Positions 19,802 to 28,579 of a stretch of DNA of 63,937 bases are shown piece after piece. The notes under the pieces are model-generated. The model was not told the DNA's origin, did not search any database, and saw only the letters and a program-made list of their open reading frames with translations. The first letter of the stretch is position 1. The number at the start of each line of letters is the position of its first letter. The stretch lies in NCBI RefSeq assembly GCF_000186865.1, contig NW_008705563.1:1662876-1726812 (forward strand). The letters run 5' to 3'. The stretch comes from Aureococcus anophagefferens. Taxonomy: Eukaryota; Sar; Pelagophyceae; Pelagomonadales; Pelagomonadaceae. The position numbers and the translations under genes are program-made.

Positions 19802-20158
19802 ATGAGCTCCCGCTCGTCTTCGCCCATGCAGCTCTACGACGACGACGACCGGTCGTCGCAGACGTCCGTGAGCTCCATGAAGCGCAACCTGTCGCGCCTC
19901 GACTCGTGGGTGTCCCTGTCCCAGACGCCGAACAACCGGCGGCGGCCGAACCCCGACGACGAGGCCGCGCCGGCGCCGGTCGCGGCCGCGCCGGCCGCGC
20001 GGCGGCCGCCGTCGCTCGCGCGGCCGCCCTTCCCGAGCGAGTGCGGCTGGGGCCACTACTACGCGCCGAGCTTCGACGGGGACGACGAGCCCCTGTCTCC
20101 CGAGATCTTCGCGCGCTCCGGCTTCCACAGCCGGCCCTTCGCGCGGCCGCCGCGGTAA
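19802..20158 (+). CDS. Small Ser/Pro-rich protein of unknown function
   Basis: 118 codons from the ATG at 19802 (MSSRSSSPMQLYDDDDR) to a TAA at 20156-20158. The N-terminal half is Ser-rich and charged, with a short acidic run and a helix-like SSMKRNLSRLDSWVSLSQTP motif that has potential kinase sites. The middle is Ala/Pro-rich, and the C terminus has an aromatic patch (CGWGHYYAPSF). It appears intrinsically disordered and lacks a signal peptide. The frame extends upstream to 19544 through Pro/Arg-rich sequence that includes a repeat copy, but I chose 19802 because of its compositional change and CACC context. The stop is 37 nt from that of the convergent glycosyltransferase gene. No family recognised. 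Confidence 0.6.
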   Translation: MSSRSSSPMQLYDDDDRSSQTSVSSMKRNLSRLDSWVSLSQTPNNRRRPNPDDEAAPAPVAAAPAARRPPSLARPPFPSECGWGHYYAPSFDGDDEPLSPEIFARSGFHSRPFARPPR

Positions 20159-20195
20159 AAAAAAGAAAATCGGACGATCGAATAGGCGCGCCCCC

Positions 20196-22215
20196 CTACG
20201 CGGGGCGCGCGAAGGGGCTCGCGTGGGCCCCGTGGATGGCGCGGCGCCCCCGGCTCCGCTGGCCGCGCGTCGCCCAGAAGGGCCGCACGAGCGCGACGTC
20301 CGCGAAGGCGCGGAGGAGCGTGTCGTTGTAGCAGCTCAGGCGGGAAAAGTCCTCGAAATGGCGCCCGAAGAGCGCGACCGTCAGGTTCGTGCGCCGGAAG
20401 AGGGTCACGGCGAAGTAGCGCGCCGCCCAGTTGCCCTGGGCCACCGCGGCGCCCTCGAACCACGTGCCCCAGCGCACGCAGGAGAAAAAGTCGGACTTCG
20501 CGCAGCGCACGCCCTCGAGGTGCTTGCCCAGGGCGCAGCCCCGGGGCACCTTGACGCCCTGGCCCGCGTTGCCCGTCGTCAGCGTCTCGTAGAAGTTCTC
20601 GTGGTACCGCGGGTCGCGCGGCGCGTCGCAGAGCCCGACGGCCGCGCAGAGGCACGGGTAGACGCGCTGGGGCCGCAGGGCGTCGGCGAAGCGCGCGACC
20701 TGCTTCTTCGTCGCCACGTCGCGCGTGCCCGCCAGGAAGCGGCCGAAGTCGCGCGCGAGCGCCGGCGGCTCGTCGAACGCGTCGACGACGACGGCGACGG
20801 ACGGCGGCGCGCACTCGAGCCCCCGGTAGCCCATGGACTGGACGGACGTCATCACCGGCAGACCGTGGTCCAGGGCCTCGTAGATGACGCGCGGGTTGCG
20901 GTCGATGGTCGCGAGGTGGAGCAGGCCCCGCGCGGCCGTCAGGTTGTGCTTCACGCTCCGCGCGGGGACGCGCGACTCGTAGAAATCCAGCATGGCGTCC
21001 GGCGCGCCCGCGCTCCGCGCCGCGGCGATGGCGTCGACCAAACGCCCCGCCTCCATGCGCCGGTCCAGGGGCCGGTTCGTGTCGTTCGCGTCGAGCGAGT
21101 ACTCGAGGAAGAAGCGGAACGTCTTCGAGTCGTACGCCGCGAGCTCCTCCGCGACGTTGTTCAAAAAGTCCGCCTGGCCCTTGCCCCGGTCGAGGCGCGC
21201 GATGTACAGCAGCAGGTCCCGCTCGTCGGCGATGGGGTGGAGCTCGAGGCGGTCCGCCATCGGGATCTTCGCGCCCCAGCTCGACCTGGGCAGCAAAAGA
21301 GAGATTCAACGTCGCTTCAATGTGAGTGTTCCGCGCGCGCGCGTTCCGGAAAACACATCCATGCTTCGAGACCGTTCGGAGAGATGATCGCTCGTCCAAA
21401 AATCAGCCGAAACGAGTGGAAAATGGCCGAGATCGGAGCCTTTGAAGTTGGGAATTTCGCTCTCTTTTGCTGCCCCAGCTCGACGGCGGCGACGGCATCT
21501 TCGGCAGGTGGTAGTCGTTGAGCACGTGCCACTCGGAGCCGCCGCCGGCGGAGAAGATGCGCCCCCGCTCCCAGACGCCCCAGCTCGGGTCGCTGTTCTG
21601 CACCATGGGCAGCCAGAGCTTGACCGTCCGCGGCCCGAAGTTCATCTGCTTCAGGTAGGGCACGACGCCGTGGAACCCGTCGAGCGTCAGGTCCTCGTCG
21701 AGCGTGCAGATCGCGCCGCCCGCCGTGGCTCGCAACGCATAAGTCACGTTCGCCTTGGTCATCTTGTCCCGGCCGCCGAGGACGACGCCGCCGCAGCGAA
21801 AGTACGCGCTGTTGCCGCCGCCGACGACGACGCCCACGGCCACGTCGCGCTTCGCGACCTCGGCGCAGTCCACCGTGCTCAGCGTCGAGCACTCCGTGCA
21901 GACGCCGTTGTGGCCGTGCACGACGAAGACGTCCAGGCCCGTCATCGCGCCCAAACACTGCGGCAGCGACTCGCGCCAGTCGACGCGCCGCCCGATGCAC
22001 ATGGGCGTGCCCGTGAAGGTCTGCATGCGGAAGACGATGGCCTCGCGGCGCTTCACCATCTCGCGGCCCCGGGCCGTCAGGTTCGCCGGGGCGCACTCCA
22101 TGAGCTTCCGCGGCGCGCCCTGGGTCCGCCCCGCCGGCAGGTCGCAGAGCGGGCCGCAGATGGAGTCCGCGGGCCGCCAGCAGAGGGCCGCGAGGCCCAG
22201 GAGCGCCCGGGCCAT
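20196..22215 (-). CDS. GT4-like glycosyltransferase, secretory pathway, interrupted by an introner
   Basis: Two exons, 21485-22215 and 20196-21285 (606 residues), join exactly in frame across a 199-nt intron. The product has an N-terminal signal peptide (MARALLGLAALCWRPADS) and a Cys-rich region with CGPLCDLP and CTECSTL, so lumenal or extracellular placement is likely. The C-terminal half resembles the nucleotide-sugar-binding half of GT-B glycosyltransferases: LLLYIARLDRGKGQADFL, then DRNPRVIYEALDHGLPVMTS, the usual donor-binding region with its Glu. Donor and acceptor are unknown. The intron is a transposon-like introner (separate entry). The gene is divergent from the gene at 22420 (204 nt between ATGs). 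Confidence 0.75.
21286..21484 (-). mobile_element. Introner element forming a 199-nt intron (glycosyltransferase gene)
   Basis: On the minus strand the intron runs GTCGAGCTGG...GCTGCCCAG. Its ends carry 16-bp terminal inverted repeats, GGGCAGCAAAAGAGAG and CTCTCTTTTGCTGCCC. A direct repeat of the target (GTCGAGCTGG) lies on both sides. The splice donor GT is in the first copy of the target duplication; the acceptor AG is at the element end. Splicing restores the uninterrupted codons (PPSSWGAK). The interior shares TTTCGGCTGATTTTTGGACGA and CACATTGAAG with the two 211-nt introners at 42 and 44 kb. Confidence 0.85.
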
Positions 22216-22419
22216 CCGCGGCGACGCGTTAGCGGGACCGGCCAGCGCGAGCAGCAGCCATCGTCGTCATTCCATCGTCCATCGCGTTTTTTTGAGGTCT
22301 GTTTGAGGCTCAAGCTGCACAGCTGGTGCCTCGGCTTGAGCTGTGGTGAGCGCTCTGAACGTTCTCGCGCGTGACATTGTCGCGCCGCACGCGTGCCGCA
22401 GCGGTCCTAAGACGACGCG

Positions 22420-22941
22420 ATGCGCCGCTTCGGACTGCTCTGCTGGCTCGCGGCGCGCTGCGCGACGGCGAGACAGCAGCTCCTGCCGCACCGCATCGTC
22501 CAGAACATCGCGCTCCAACCGCTGCGTTTCACGGCGCGCGTGCGCGGACACGGGCGCGTCGAAGGGCTCGTCGTCCTCGACGCCGACGGCAGCTGCGAGC
22601 TCCTCGTCGAAGGCGCGCGCCCGCGTCCCGTCGCCGCGTCGCGCGCCGGCCGCCGCGCGCCGCGCGCTCCTCCGCCGACCCTATCGCCTCTAGGCTTCGC
22701 GATCGTCGGCTCCTGGACCATGCTGCCCGCGGGCCACGAGATCCTCGACCGGCTCTGGGACACGATCCGGCTCGAGGCGGCGGTCGGCGACGAGGTTTTC
22801 GAGTGCACGGCGAAGCTCTACGCGCGACATCCCCACCGCCGGGCCCTGACCTCGCACGGCACCGTGCTCGGCGGTGGACGCCGCTTCTTCCGGCCCGTCG
22901 TCGCCAGCTTCTCGCTGGCCCCCTTTGAGCCGCCGGACTAA
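22420..22941 (+). CDS. Hypothetical secreted or plastid-routed protein
   Basis: A 173-residue single-exon protein. It begins MRRFGLLCWLAARCATARQQL, a short signal-peptide-like sequence. Alternating hydrophobic strands follow (FTARVRGHGRVEGLVVLDADGS), then an Arg/Ala/Pro linker near residues 70-88, and a second half with LGFAIVGSWTMLPAGHEIL and ECTAKLYARHPHR. The pattern suggests a small beta-rich domain split by a low-complexity insert. I recognise no family. Third-position GC and a clean ATG-to-TAA frame support coding status. Divergent from the glycosyltransferase gene. Confidence 0.6.
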   Translation: MRRFGLLCWLAARCATARQQLLPHRIVQNIALQPLRFTARVRGHGRVEGLVVLDADGSCELLVEGARPRPVAASRAGRRAPRAPPPTLSPLGFAIVGSWTMLPAGHEILDRLWDTIRLEAAVGDEVFECTAKLYARHPHRRALTSHGTVLGGGRRFFRPVVASFSLAPFEPPD

Positions 22942-23292
22942 CGCGCGACGGCGACGGACTTTTCTTCCTCTTGGGTTGCTTCGTCCGTTTGCCGGGGTCG
23001 CGTGCGTTGTCGGCGTTCGCTCGCGAGCCGCTGGGCGACCGTGCCGCCGGTCGACGCGCGCCGCGACGCGTGCGGGGACGCCGCGCGCCGGGGCTAGGCG
23101 ACCAGCGTCGAAGGCGTTCGAGAGTCACACCGACCGGCACAAGAGGCACAACTCGAACGCGACCAGGTGCGCCGACCCGCTTTCGCTCCCGGCGGCGGGG
23201 CACCGCTGCTGCACGACCCGCGCGGCCGCAAACACCCGGGGCGCGCGTCGCGCAATCCCCCGACGCCGCCCGTCCCGCGCCTAGGTCCGACG
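22942..23292. other. Intergenic region upstream of the p47-like gene
   Basis: 351 bp with a pyrimidine-rich patch (TTTTCTTCCTCTTGGG) just after the preceding stop. The p47-like frame is open upstream to 23167 with Pro/Arg-rich codons that look like 5' UTR. Nothing else recognised. Confidence 0.4.
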
Positions 23293-24081
23293 ATGCCCAT
23301 CGCGACGCTCTTCGACGACAAGAAGGAGGAGAAGGAGGACGAGGATGGCGGCGGCAACGAGCTCTACACGGGCGGGAACCACAACCGGGGCGGCGGCGGC
23401 AGCGGCCTCGCCGTCGTGGGCCCCGGCGACGACGACGGCGACGGCGGCGGCGACGACGTGTCGAAGATGTTCGCGGCCGCGCAGCGCAACGCGGCGAGCG
23501 GCGTGGCGCCCGCCGAGGGCGCGGCGAAGACGGTGGTGACGGTCTACGCCAACGGCTTCACCGTCGGCGACGGGCCCTTCCGGCCGAGCGACGGCGACGC
23601 CGCGAACGCCGCGTTCCTCCGCGACGTGTCCCGGGGCCTCATCCCCCGGGAGCTCGAGGAGCAGGCGAGCGGCGACGGCGCCTTCAACCTCGAGCTCGTC
23701 GACAAGCGCGGCGACCAGTACGAGCCGCCGGCCTACGTCGCGTTCTCCGGCGGGGGGCAGACGCTCGCGGCGGCGGGCGAATCCGCGGGCGCGGAGTTCG
23801 GCGGCGGCGGCGGCGGCGCGCCCATCGAGAAGCCCGTCGTCGACGACGCCGCGCCCAAGACGACGCTCCAGATCCGCCTCGCCAACGGCAAGCGCATCCG
23901 CGCGACGCTGAACCTCTCGCACACCGTCGGCCACCTCGACGCGTACGTCCGCGAAGAGGGCGGCGCGGGCCAGGCCTACGTCCTCCTCGCGGGCTTCCCG
24001 CCCGCGCCCCTCGCCGACCCCAACGCGACCCTCGAGGCCGCCGGGCTCAAGGGCGCGTCCGTCACCCAGAAGCTCAAGTGA
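23293..24081 (+). CDS. p47/Shp1-type UBX-domain cofactor of Cdc48/p97
   Basis: 262 residues from MPIATLFDDKKEEKED. The N-terminal acidic/Gly-rich linker carries the typical p47 pattern ELYTGGNHNRGG with AVVGP. A SEP domain follows (~residues 75-145; VTVYANGFTVGDGPFRP, RDVSRGLIPRELE), then a C-terminal UBX domain (~188-262; TTLQIRLANGKRIRATLNL) with the p97-binding loop GFPPAPL. Such proteins recruit the Cdc48/p97 ATPase to ubiquitylated substrates and membrane fusion. The usual N-terminal UBA domain is absent from this frame; it may lie in an unseen upstream exon or be lost. The ATG at 23293 fits the family motif. The stop lies 58 nt from that of the convergent mutarotase gene. Confidence 0.85.
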   Translation: MPIATLFDDKKEEKEDEDGGGNELYTGGNHNRGGGGSGLAVVGPGDDDGDGGGDDVSKMFAAAQRNAASGVAPAEGAAKTVVTVYANGFTVGDGPFRPSDGDAANAAFLRDVSRGLIPRELEEQASGDGAFNLELVDKRGDQYEPPAYVAFSGGGQTLAAAGESAGAEFGGGGGGAPIEKPVVDDAAPKTTLQIRLANGKRIRATLNLSHTVGHLDAYVREEGGAGQAYVLLAGFPPAPLADPNATLEAAGLKGASVTQKLK

Positions 24082-24139
24082 GCGCGCGCGCGGCCGCCGC
24101 GCGGGACGCCGCGCTAACCAACACGTCTCTCGATATGGT

Positions 24140-24622
24140 TTACGACGCCCGGTCCGCCCCGAGGTAGAAATAGGGCTCGAAGGTCGCCGCGGCCTCGTCG
24201 GGCTTCTCGCCCGCGGGCGTGAATTGCGCCATTTCCCGCTGCCACCGCGCGTTGACCGGCTCGCGGGCCATCCTCGCGCAGCAGTCCTCGAACGTGGCGC
24301 CGCCGTCCGCCTCGAAGTAGCCGACGGCGCGGCCGTCGCGGCGCAGGAAGAGCGAGTAGTTGCGCCAGCCGCACCGCGTTAGCGCGTCCTGCATCTCGGG
24401 CCAGACGGCCTCGTGGCGCTTCGCGTACTCGTCGAGGCGATCGGGATCGAAGCGCATCTCGAAGCAGACGCGCCGGCGGCCCGCGGCGGTCAGGCCCCGA
24501 CCGCCGGTGTAGCGCTGGGGCGTCGGTGGCGTCCGCGGCCGCCGCCGCAGGGCAGCCCAGAGCGCAGCTGCTGCCCCGACGCCGCAGGCCACGCCGCAGA
24601 GGAAGCTCCTCGGGCTCTCCAT
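24140..24622 (-). CDS. L-rhamnose mutarotase-like protein with N-terminal membrane anchor
   Basis: 160 residues. After a hydrophobic N-terminal segment (FLCGVACGVGAAAALWAAL, probable anchor or signal) comes a small ferredoxin-like domain of the RhaM family. The RVCFEMRFDPDRLDEYAKRH segment carries the conserved Arg/Phe pattern and the catalytic-region His, followed by WPEMQDALTRCGWRNYSLFL and the C-terminal FEPYFYL. Family members interconvert alpha and beta anomers of L-rhamnose or related 6-deoxy sugars. The family is usually ~105 residues, so the extra length is the N-terminal extension. The ATG at 24622 gives the anchor; upstream extension runs into a repeat. Divergent from the J-protein gene. 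Confidence 0.8.
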   Translation of the reverse strand: MESPRSFLCGVACGVGAAAALWAALRRRPRTPPTPQRYTGGRGLTAAGRRRVCFEMRFDPDRLDEYAKRHEAVWPEMQDALTRCGWRNYSLFLRRDGRAVGYFEADGGATFEDCCARMAREPVNARWQREMAQFTPAGEKPDEAAATFEPYFYLGADRAS

Positions 24623-24645
24623 ATTTACGCTCGTCTGTGACGAAA

Positions 24646-24740
24646 GAAGCGACCACTCGGCGAAAGAAGCGACTAGGTGAGAATAAAGCTGCCCAGAAGC
24701 GACCACTCGGCGAAAGAGCTAGGCGAGAAAGAGGCTGCCC
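24646..24740 (+). repeat. Two-copy direct repeat in a divergent promoter
   Basis: GAAGCGACCACTCGGCGAAAG occurs in two adjacent units of ~50 and ~45 bp, each ending in GCTGCCCA. The repeat sits between the divergent ATGs at 24622 and 24838, so it occupies the shared promoter. Confidence 0.7.
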
Positions 24741-24837
24741 ATAAGTAAGCGAGGAAGCCTCGCTGAGGCCAAACTTGACGCACGAGAGCGCAAGCCATCC
24801 CTCGGGCAGCCTCACGCGCTGTCTTCTCCCCGCGGGC

Positions 24838-25567
24838 ATGGCGCAGAACGTGTACCTCGACGACTGGGCGATCCTGGGCGTGCCGCCGGGCAGCGACCAG
24901 GACGCCATCCGCAAGGCCTACCGGAAGCAGGCCCTGCTGCACCATCCGGACAAGGGCGGCGATCCGGCCAAGTTCCGCCAGGTCGCCGAGGCCTACGTGG
25001 CGCTCAGCGAGGCGTCGGGCGCGGCGACGCCGCGGTCGACGCGCACGGACTACGCGACGGCCGACCCCTACGAGATCTTCGCGCGCTTCTTCGGCGCCGC
25101 GCCCGCGTCCGGACCGCCGCGCGGCGCCGCGCCGGGACCGCCGCGACCGCAGGCCGCGAGCACAACGGCGTGTCCTTCGCGACGGTCGACGAGATCAACA
25201 ACGACGAGGACGCCGCCCTCTTCGGGTGCGTCGCCCCGCGCCCTCGGCTTTCGCGGAACCCGCGGCCCGCAGGCACCCGCTCATCAACCACGTGTCCCCG
25301 GAGAACCTCTTTTCGCCCGGCGTCCACGGGCCTGGCTGGGAGCCCTACGGCGAGGAGACGAAGGACCCGGACCGGGCGGCCGCGTCCCCCTGGGCCGACA
25401 TGCTCAACGCGGACGGCGTCGGCCCGGGCTCGAGCGCCGCGTGGGAGGAGCGGCGGAGCCGCCTCGTCGGGTCTTCCACGCCGCGCGCCACGCCCGCCCC
25501 CGCCCCGGAGGCGGGGAGCCTCGAGGCCGCCTGGCAGAAGGCGCGCGGGGGCGCGGAGGGGTCGTAA
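24838..25567 (+). CDS. J-domain (DnaJ/Hsp40) co-chaperone, three exons
   Basis: An N-terminal J domain starts MAQNVYLDDWAILGV and contains the HPD triad (LLHHPDKGGDPAKF), which stimulates Hsp70 ATPase activity. The frame shifts twice, consistent with two tiny introns. Intron 2 is 25226-25272 (47 nt, GTGCGT...CGCAG) and is well supported. Intron 1 is best placed at 25094-25152 (59 nt, GC donor GCGCCG, acceptor ACCGCAG). With exons 24838-25093, 25153-25225 and 25273-25567 the total is 624 nt, in frame, 207 residues. The joined protein continues as FFG-REHNGVSFATVDEINND and then HPLINHVSPENLF. No zinc-finger or DnaJ C-terminal domain is present, so it is a class III J protein. Client unknown. 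Confidence 0.75.
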
Positions 25568-25735
25568 AGTTTAATGTAAAGAACTGTTCAAGTTGTAGTG
25601 CAACTTGTGACTTCCATATATATATGCGTGAGTTGTGCGCGGGGGTTCCCCCGCCGTACGAAAATTAAATGGCTGTCGTCGCGCGAGCGGTGCAGAGGGA
25701 AGCATTGACACGGGAATGAGTGGCTCAGCTCGCGC

Positions 25736-26426
25736 GAGCGCGCCCGAAGGGCGCGCTCCACTGTGAAACACCGGATTTTTTCAGGAGCTGCGCGCGCGGG
25801 GAAGATGACCGAGTTTGAAGGGGCACCCCAGTTCGGGAAGTACGGGCTCGCGCCGAACTTAAAGGATCGCCAATAAAGGGGCGCCGACGACGGCGGGAAA
25901 CATGCGAAGTTGAGGTTTCATGTTCCGGAACCATGTTCCGCTAAATTTCGAGGGCAGGCGTCGCCGGAACAGCGTCTGGGGGCTGCACCGGTACGCCGGA
26001 ACGGCCGGAACGCGCCGGGAGTCGCGCGCTCCGGAACACAGCCTTCTGCCGGCGCACGCGCGCGGCGCGCGCCGGAACATGTCTGAGGAGTTCGTGCTGT
26101 CGGATTCGATCTCTGCGGCTGCGGTGTGCGCGTCCCGATTCGATTTTGGCAGCCCCGTATATATGCCGTNNNNNNNNNNNNNNNNNNNNNNNNNNNNNNN
26201 NNNNNNNNNNNNNNNNNNNGGAGAAGACAAATCGGACCGGAAATCTACCGGAACACCGGAACACGCCGGAACACGCCGGAACACGACCGGAGGACGCGAA
26301 CCGGAACACGCGACCGAGGGGCCCGGGAGAGCCGGAAGCCGGAACATCCGCGAGACCTCTACCGGAACATCAGGGCCGGAACATCAGCGCATTCGGTGTT
26401 TCACAATGGCGCGCTCTCGCCGCGCC
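25736..26426. mobile_element. Putative non-autonomous TIR element with dense CCGGAACA motifs
   Basis: The left end has a perfect 10-bp hairpin (25736-25758, GAGCGCGCCC-GAA-GGGCGCGCTC) leading into a terminal repeat ending CTGTGAAACACCG (25761-25773). The right end carries the inverse, CGGTGTTTCACAATGG (26394-26409), followed by a GGCGCG/CGCGCC hairpin. Between ~25917 and 26390 the motif CCGGAAC(A/G) recurs more than a dozen times, including a 10-bp tandem block near 26260-26285. No transposase frame is visible, and 50 Ns interrupt the interior. A target-site duplication is not obvious. It resembles a MITE or a satellite captured by one. Confidence 0.5.
26170..26219. other. Assembly gap (50 N)
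   Basis: A run of 50 Ns; true size unknown. It interrupts the repeat-rich element. Confidence 0.99.
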
Positions 26427-26513
26427 GCAGGCAAGCCCCCCCGGCAGGGGCAAGTAAGCCGTAGGCGTCTTGTCGAATCGAGTTTCCAATAGCACCACGA
26501 CTCGTCGAAGCCG

Positions 26514-27320
26514 ATGGGCTTCTTCTCGCGTGGAACGCTCGCGTTGCTGGCCGGCTGCGGCGGCGCCGCGAGTATCGCGCCGTCGCGCTTACAGATGCTC
26601 AAAGCCCTGGAATCGAGGTCGCCCTGGGTGCGCCTCGGAGCGCACGTGCGCCTCGAAAACGACGCCTACGGCGGCTGCGGCGTCGTCGTGCGCGGCGGCG
26701 CCGTCGCCGCGGGCACGGCGCTCGTGTCCGTCGACGCGCCCCTCTTCGCGCCCGGCGGCGCCGCGGGCGACGTCGGCGCGCGCGCGGCCGCGGCCGTCGG
26801 CGCCGGGCCGTCGGACGCGGACGTCTTCGCCATCTGCGCGGCGATGCGGGGCGCGGAGACCGACGACGAGGCGCGCTGGGCGCCCTACCGCGCCGCGCTC
26901 CCCTGGGCGTCCCTGCGCGAGTCGCACCCGCTCCACTGGTCCGACGCGGACATCGCGGCCGCGGCGCCCCCGGGCGGCGCCGCGCGCGTGGCGGCGCTCA
27001 AAGGCCTCGCGGACGCGCTGGAGGACGCGGCGGGGCGCGCGCCCCTCGCGACGGCCGTCGAGGCCGTGGCCTGCGGCGTGAGCCGCGCGATCCGCGCGCC
27101 GCGGTCGAAGCGCGTCTGCGCGGCGCCCTTCCTCGAGCTCATCAACCACGACGCCGCGGGCGCGAACTGCGCCTTCCGCGAGGACGATTCGGGGGCGCTC
27201 GTCGCCGTCGCGACGCGCGATTTGCGCGACGGCGAGAGCGTCCTCGTGGACTACGGCGACGACGAGCGCGGCGACCCGAAGACGCCGGACATCCTCTTCG
27301 CGGCCTACGGCATACGGTAG
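26514..27320 (+). CDS. SET-domain protein, SETD3/Rubisco-LSMT type (likely lysine or histidine methyltransferase)
   Basis: 268 residues, single exon. The C-terminal half carries the signature of the non-histone SET methyltransferases: PFLELINHDAAGANCAF, in which the NH motif contacts S-adenosylmethionine, followed by ATRDLRDGESVLVDYGDDE, where the Tyr is catalytic. The N-terminal portion has the split-SET opening (ENDAYGGCGVVVRGGAVAAGTALVSV, equivalent to the G.G..A...I..GE strand). The N terminus (MGFFSRGTLALLAGCGGAAS) is hydrophobic, so organelle or ER targeting is possible. It lacks the long C-terminal Rubisco-LSMT substrate-binding domain, which makes it unusually short. Substrate unknown. 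Confidence 0.75.
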   Translation: MGFFSRGTLALLAGCGGAASIAPSRLQMLKALESRSPWVRLGAHVRLENDAYGGCGVVVRGGAVAAGTALVSVDAPLFAPGGAAGDVGARAAAAVGAGPSDADVFAICAAMRGAETDDEARWAPYRAALPWASLRESHPLHWSDADIAAAAPPGGAARVAALKGLADALEDAAGRAPLATAVEAVACGVSRAIRAPRSKRVCAAPFLELINHDAAGANCAFREDDSGALVAVATRDLRDGESVLVDYGDDERGDPKTPDILFAAYGIR

Positions 27321-27505
27321 TCTGCGGTTTCTTTTTAAGGCCTATTGTTCATACTCGACCCCGGCCATCCGGAGCTTAATCCCGAGCTGTCGAAGGGCAA
27401 CGTTACAAGTTGAACATGATTGAGCTTGAGCTCGAGAGCTCGAGCCCACGTTCGAGCCCGGAGTGGCCTCGGCGCCGTAGACGACGTACCTCGGGAGACA
27501 CCACC

Positions 27506-28579
27506 ATGGTCGCCATGCGCACAATCGCCGGTCTGCTCGTCCTGTCCCAGGGCATCGACGCCTTCCAGGGCCTCCCGAGCGCGCGCCGCGCGCTCGCGCG
27601 GCCGCCGTCCGCGCCGCTCACGCCGGTTTCCGCGCCGCCAAGCCCGGCGTCCCGGGGCAAGCCCCTGTTCGATGCGATGCAGCAGCAGTTCAATCCGAGC
27701 ACGGACGGGTGGATCTCGGACCAGTGGCTGCGCAACCTGAAAAACATGCCGCGGTCGTTCATCCTGCAGCGCATCGCGGGGCACGTGCTCTTCAACGTCT
27801 TCGTCGCGACGGTCTTCGTGCGCATGCGCGCGCTGGGCGTCGTCACGTCGCTCCCCCCGGGCGCCCACGCGCTCACGGGCGCGTTCCTCGGCCTCCTCGT
27901 GACCTTCCGGACGAACACGTGCTACGGCAAGTACCACGAGGCGCGGCTCATCTGGGGCGGCATCATGAACGTCTGCCGCGACATCACGGTGGGCGTGTCG
28001 ACGTGGATCAAGCCGCGCAAGCCCATCGAGGCCAAGTGCCTCATCCAGGACCTCATGCGCTACCCGCAGCAGGTGGCGAAGCAGTGCCGCGACATGCCGC
28101 TCGCGCGCGGCGACACGCCGACGGACGTGACGCTCGCAATGCAGCAGTGGCTCCACCGCGCGGCGCTGCCCGAGTCCTGGGAGAAGCTCACGCTCTACGA
28201 GCTCGCCATCGACCGCCAGTCGAAGAACATCGAGCTGCTCACGGACGCGACGGGCGCGCTCAACCGCGTGATCAACACGCCCGTGCCCTTCTCGTACACG
28301 CGCCACACGTCGCGCGGGCTCTCCATCTGGTGCAGCACGCTGCCCTGCGCCCTCGGCCCCAACGTCGGCGCCGCCCCGACCATCTTCCTCGTCGCGCTCA
28401 TCTCCTGGTTCGTCCTCGGCATCGACGCGATCGGCCAGCTCCTCGAGCGCCCCTTCAGCCAGCCAGAGAACATGGGCGAGGGCTTCGACTTCGGCCTCCC
28501 CGCCGAGGTCCTCGGCCAGGGCATCGCCAACGAGGTCGAGCGCATCGGCACCACGCCGGAGGTCGGCGCGCTCGTCTAG
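27506..28579 (+). CDS. Bestrophin-like anion channel, predicted plastid-targeted
   Basis: 357 residues from the ATG at 27506 in a CCACCATGG context. The presequence MVAMRTIAGLLVLSQGIDA-FQG is a signal peptide with Phe at the cleavage site, followed by an Arg/Ser/Pro transit stretch: complex-plastid targeting. The mature protein has bestrophin/UPF0187 features: LGLLVTFRTNTCYGKYHEAR with its adjacent Trp-Gly, a PVPFSYTRHTSRGLSIWC segment, and the C-terminal IGQLLERPFSQPEN. Plastid bestrophins in algae are proposed to carry bicarbonate into the thylakoid lumen as part of the CO2-concentrating mechanism, so that is the likely role. Single exon; about 185 nt downstream of the SET gene on the same strand. 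Confidence 0.85.
   Translation: MVAMRTIAGLLVLSQGIDAFQGLPSARRALARPPSAPLTPVSAPPSPASRGKPLFDAMQQQFNPSTDGWISDQWLRNLKNMPRSFILQRIAGHVLFNVFVATVFVRMRALGVVTSLPPGAHALTGAFLGLLVTFRTNTCYGKYHEARLIWGGIMNVCRDITVGVSTWIKPRKPIEAKCLIQDLMRYPQQVAKQCRDMPLARGDTPTDVTLAMQQWLHRAALPESWEKLTLYELAIDRQSKNIELLTDATGALNRVINTPVPFSYTRHTSRGLSIWCSTLPCALGPNVGAAPTIFLVALISWFVLGIDAIGQLLERPFSQPENMGEGFDFGLPAEVLGQGIANEVERIGTTPEVGALV

Larger units (their letters stand above)
25568..26513. other. Intergenic region holding a repeat-rich, TIR-bounded element and an assembly gap
   Basis: No gene is recognised. The first 170 bp are AT-richer (CCATATATATATGCG) and probably contain the J-protein 3' end. From ~25736 to ~26426 there is an apparent mobile element (separate entry). 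Fifty Ns occupy 26170-26219. Confidence 0.6.
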
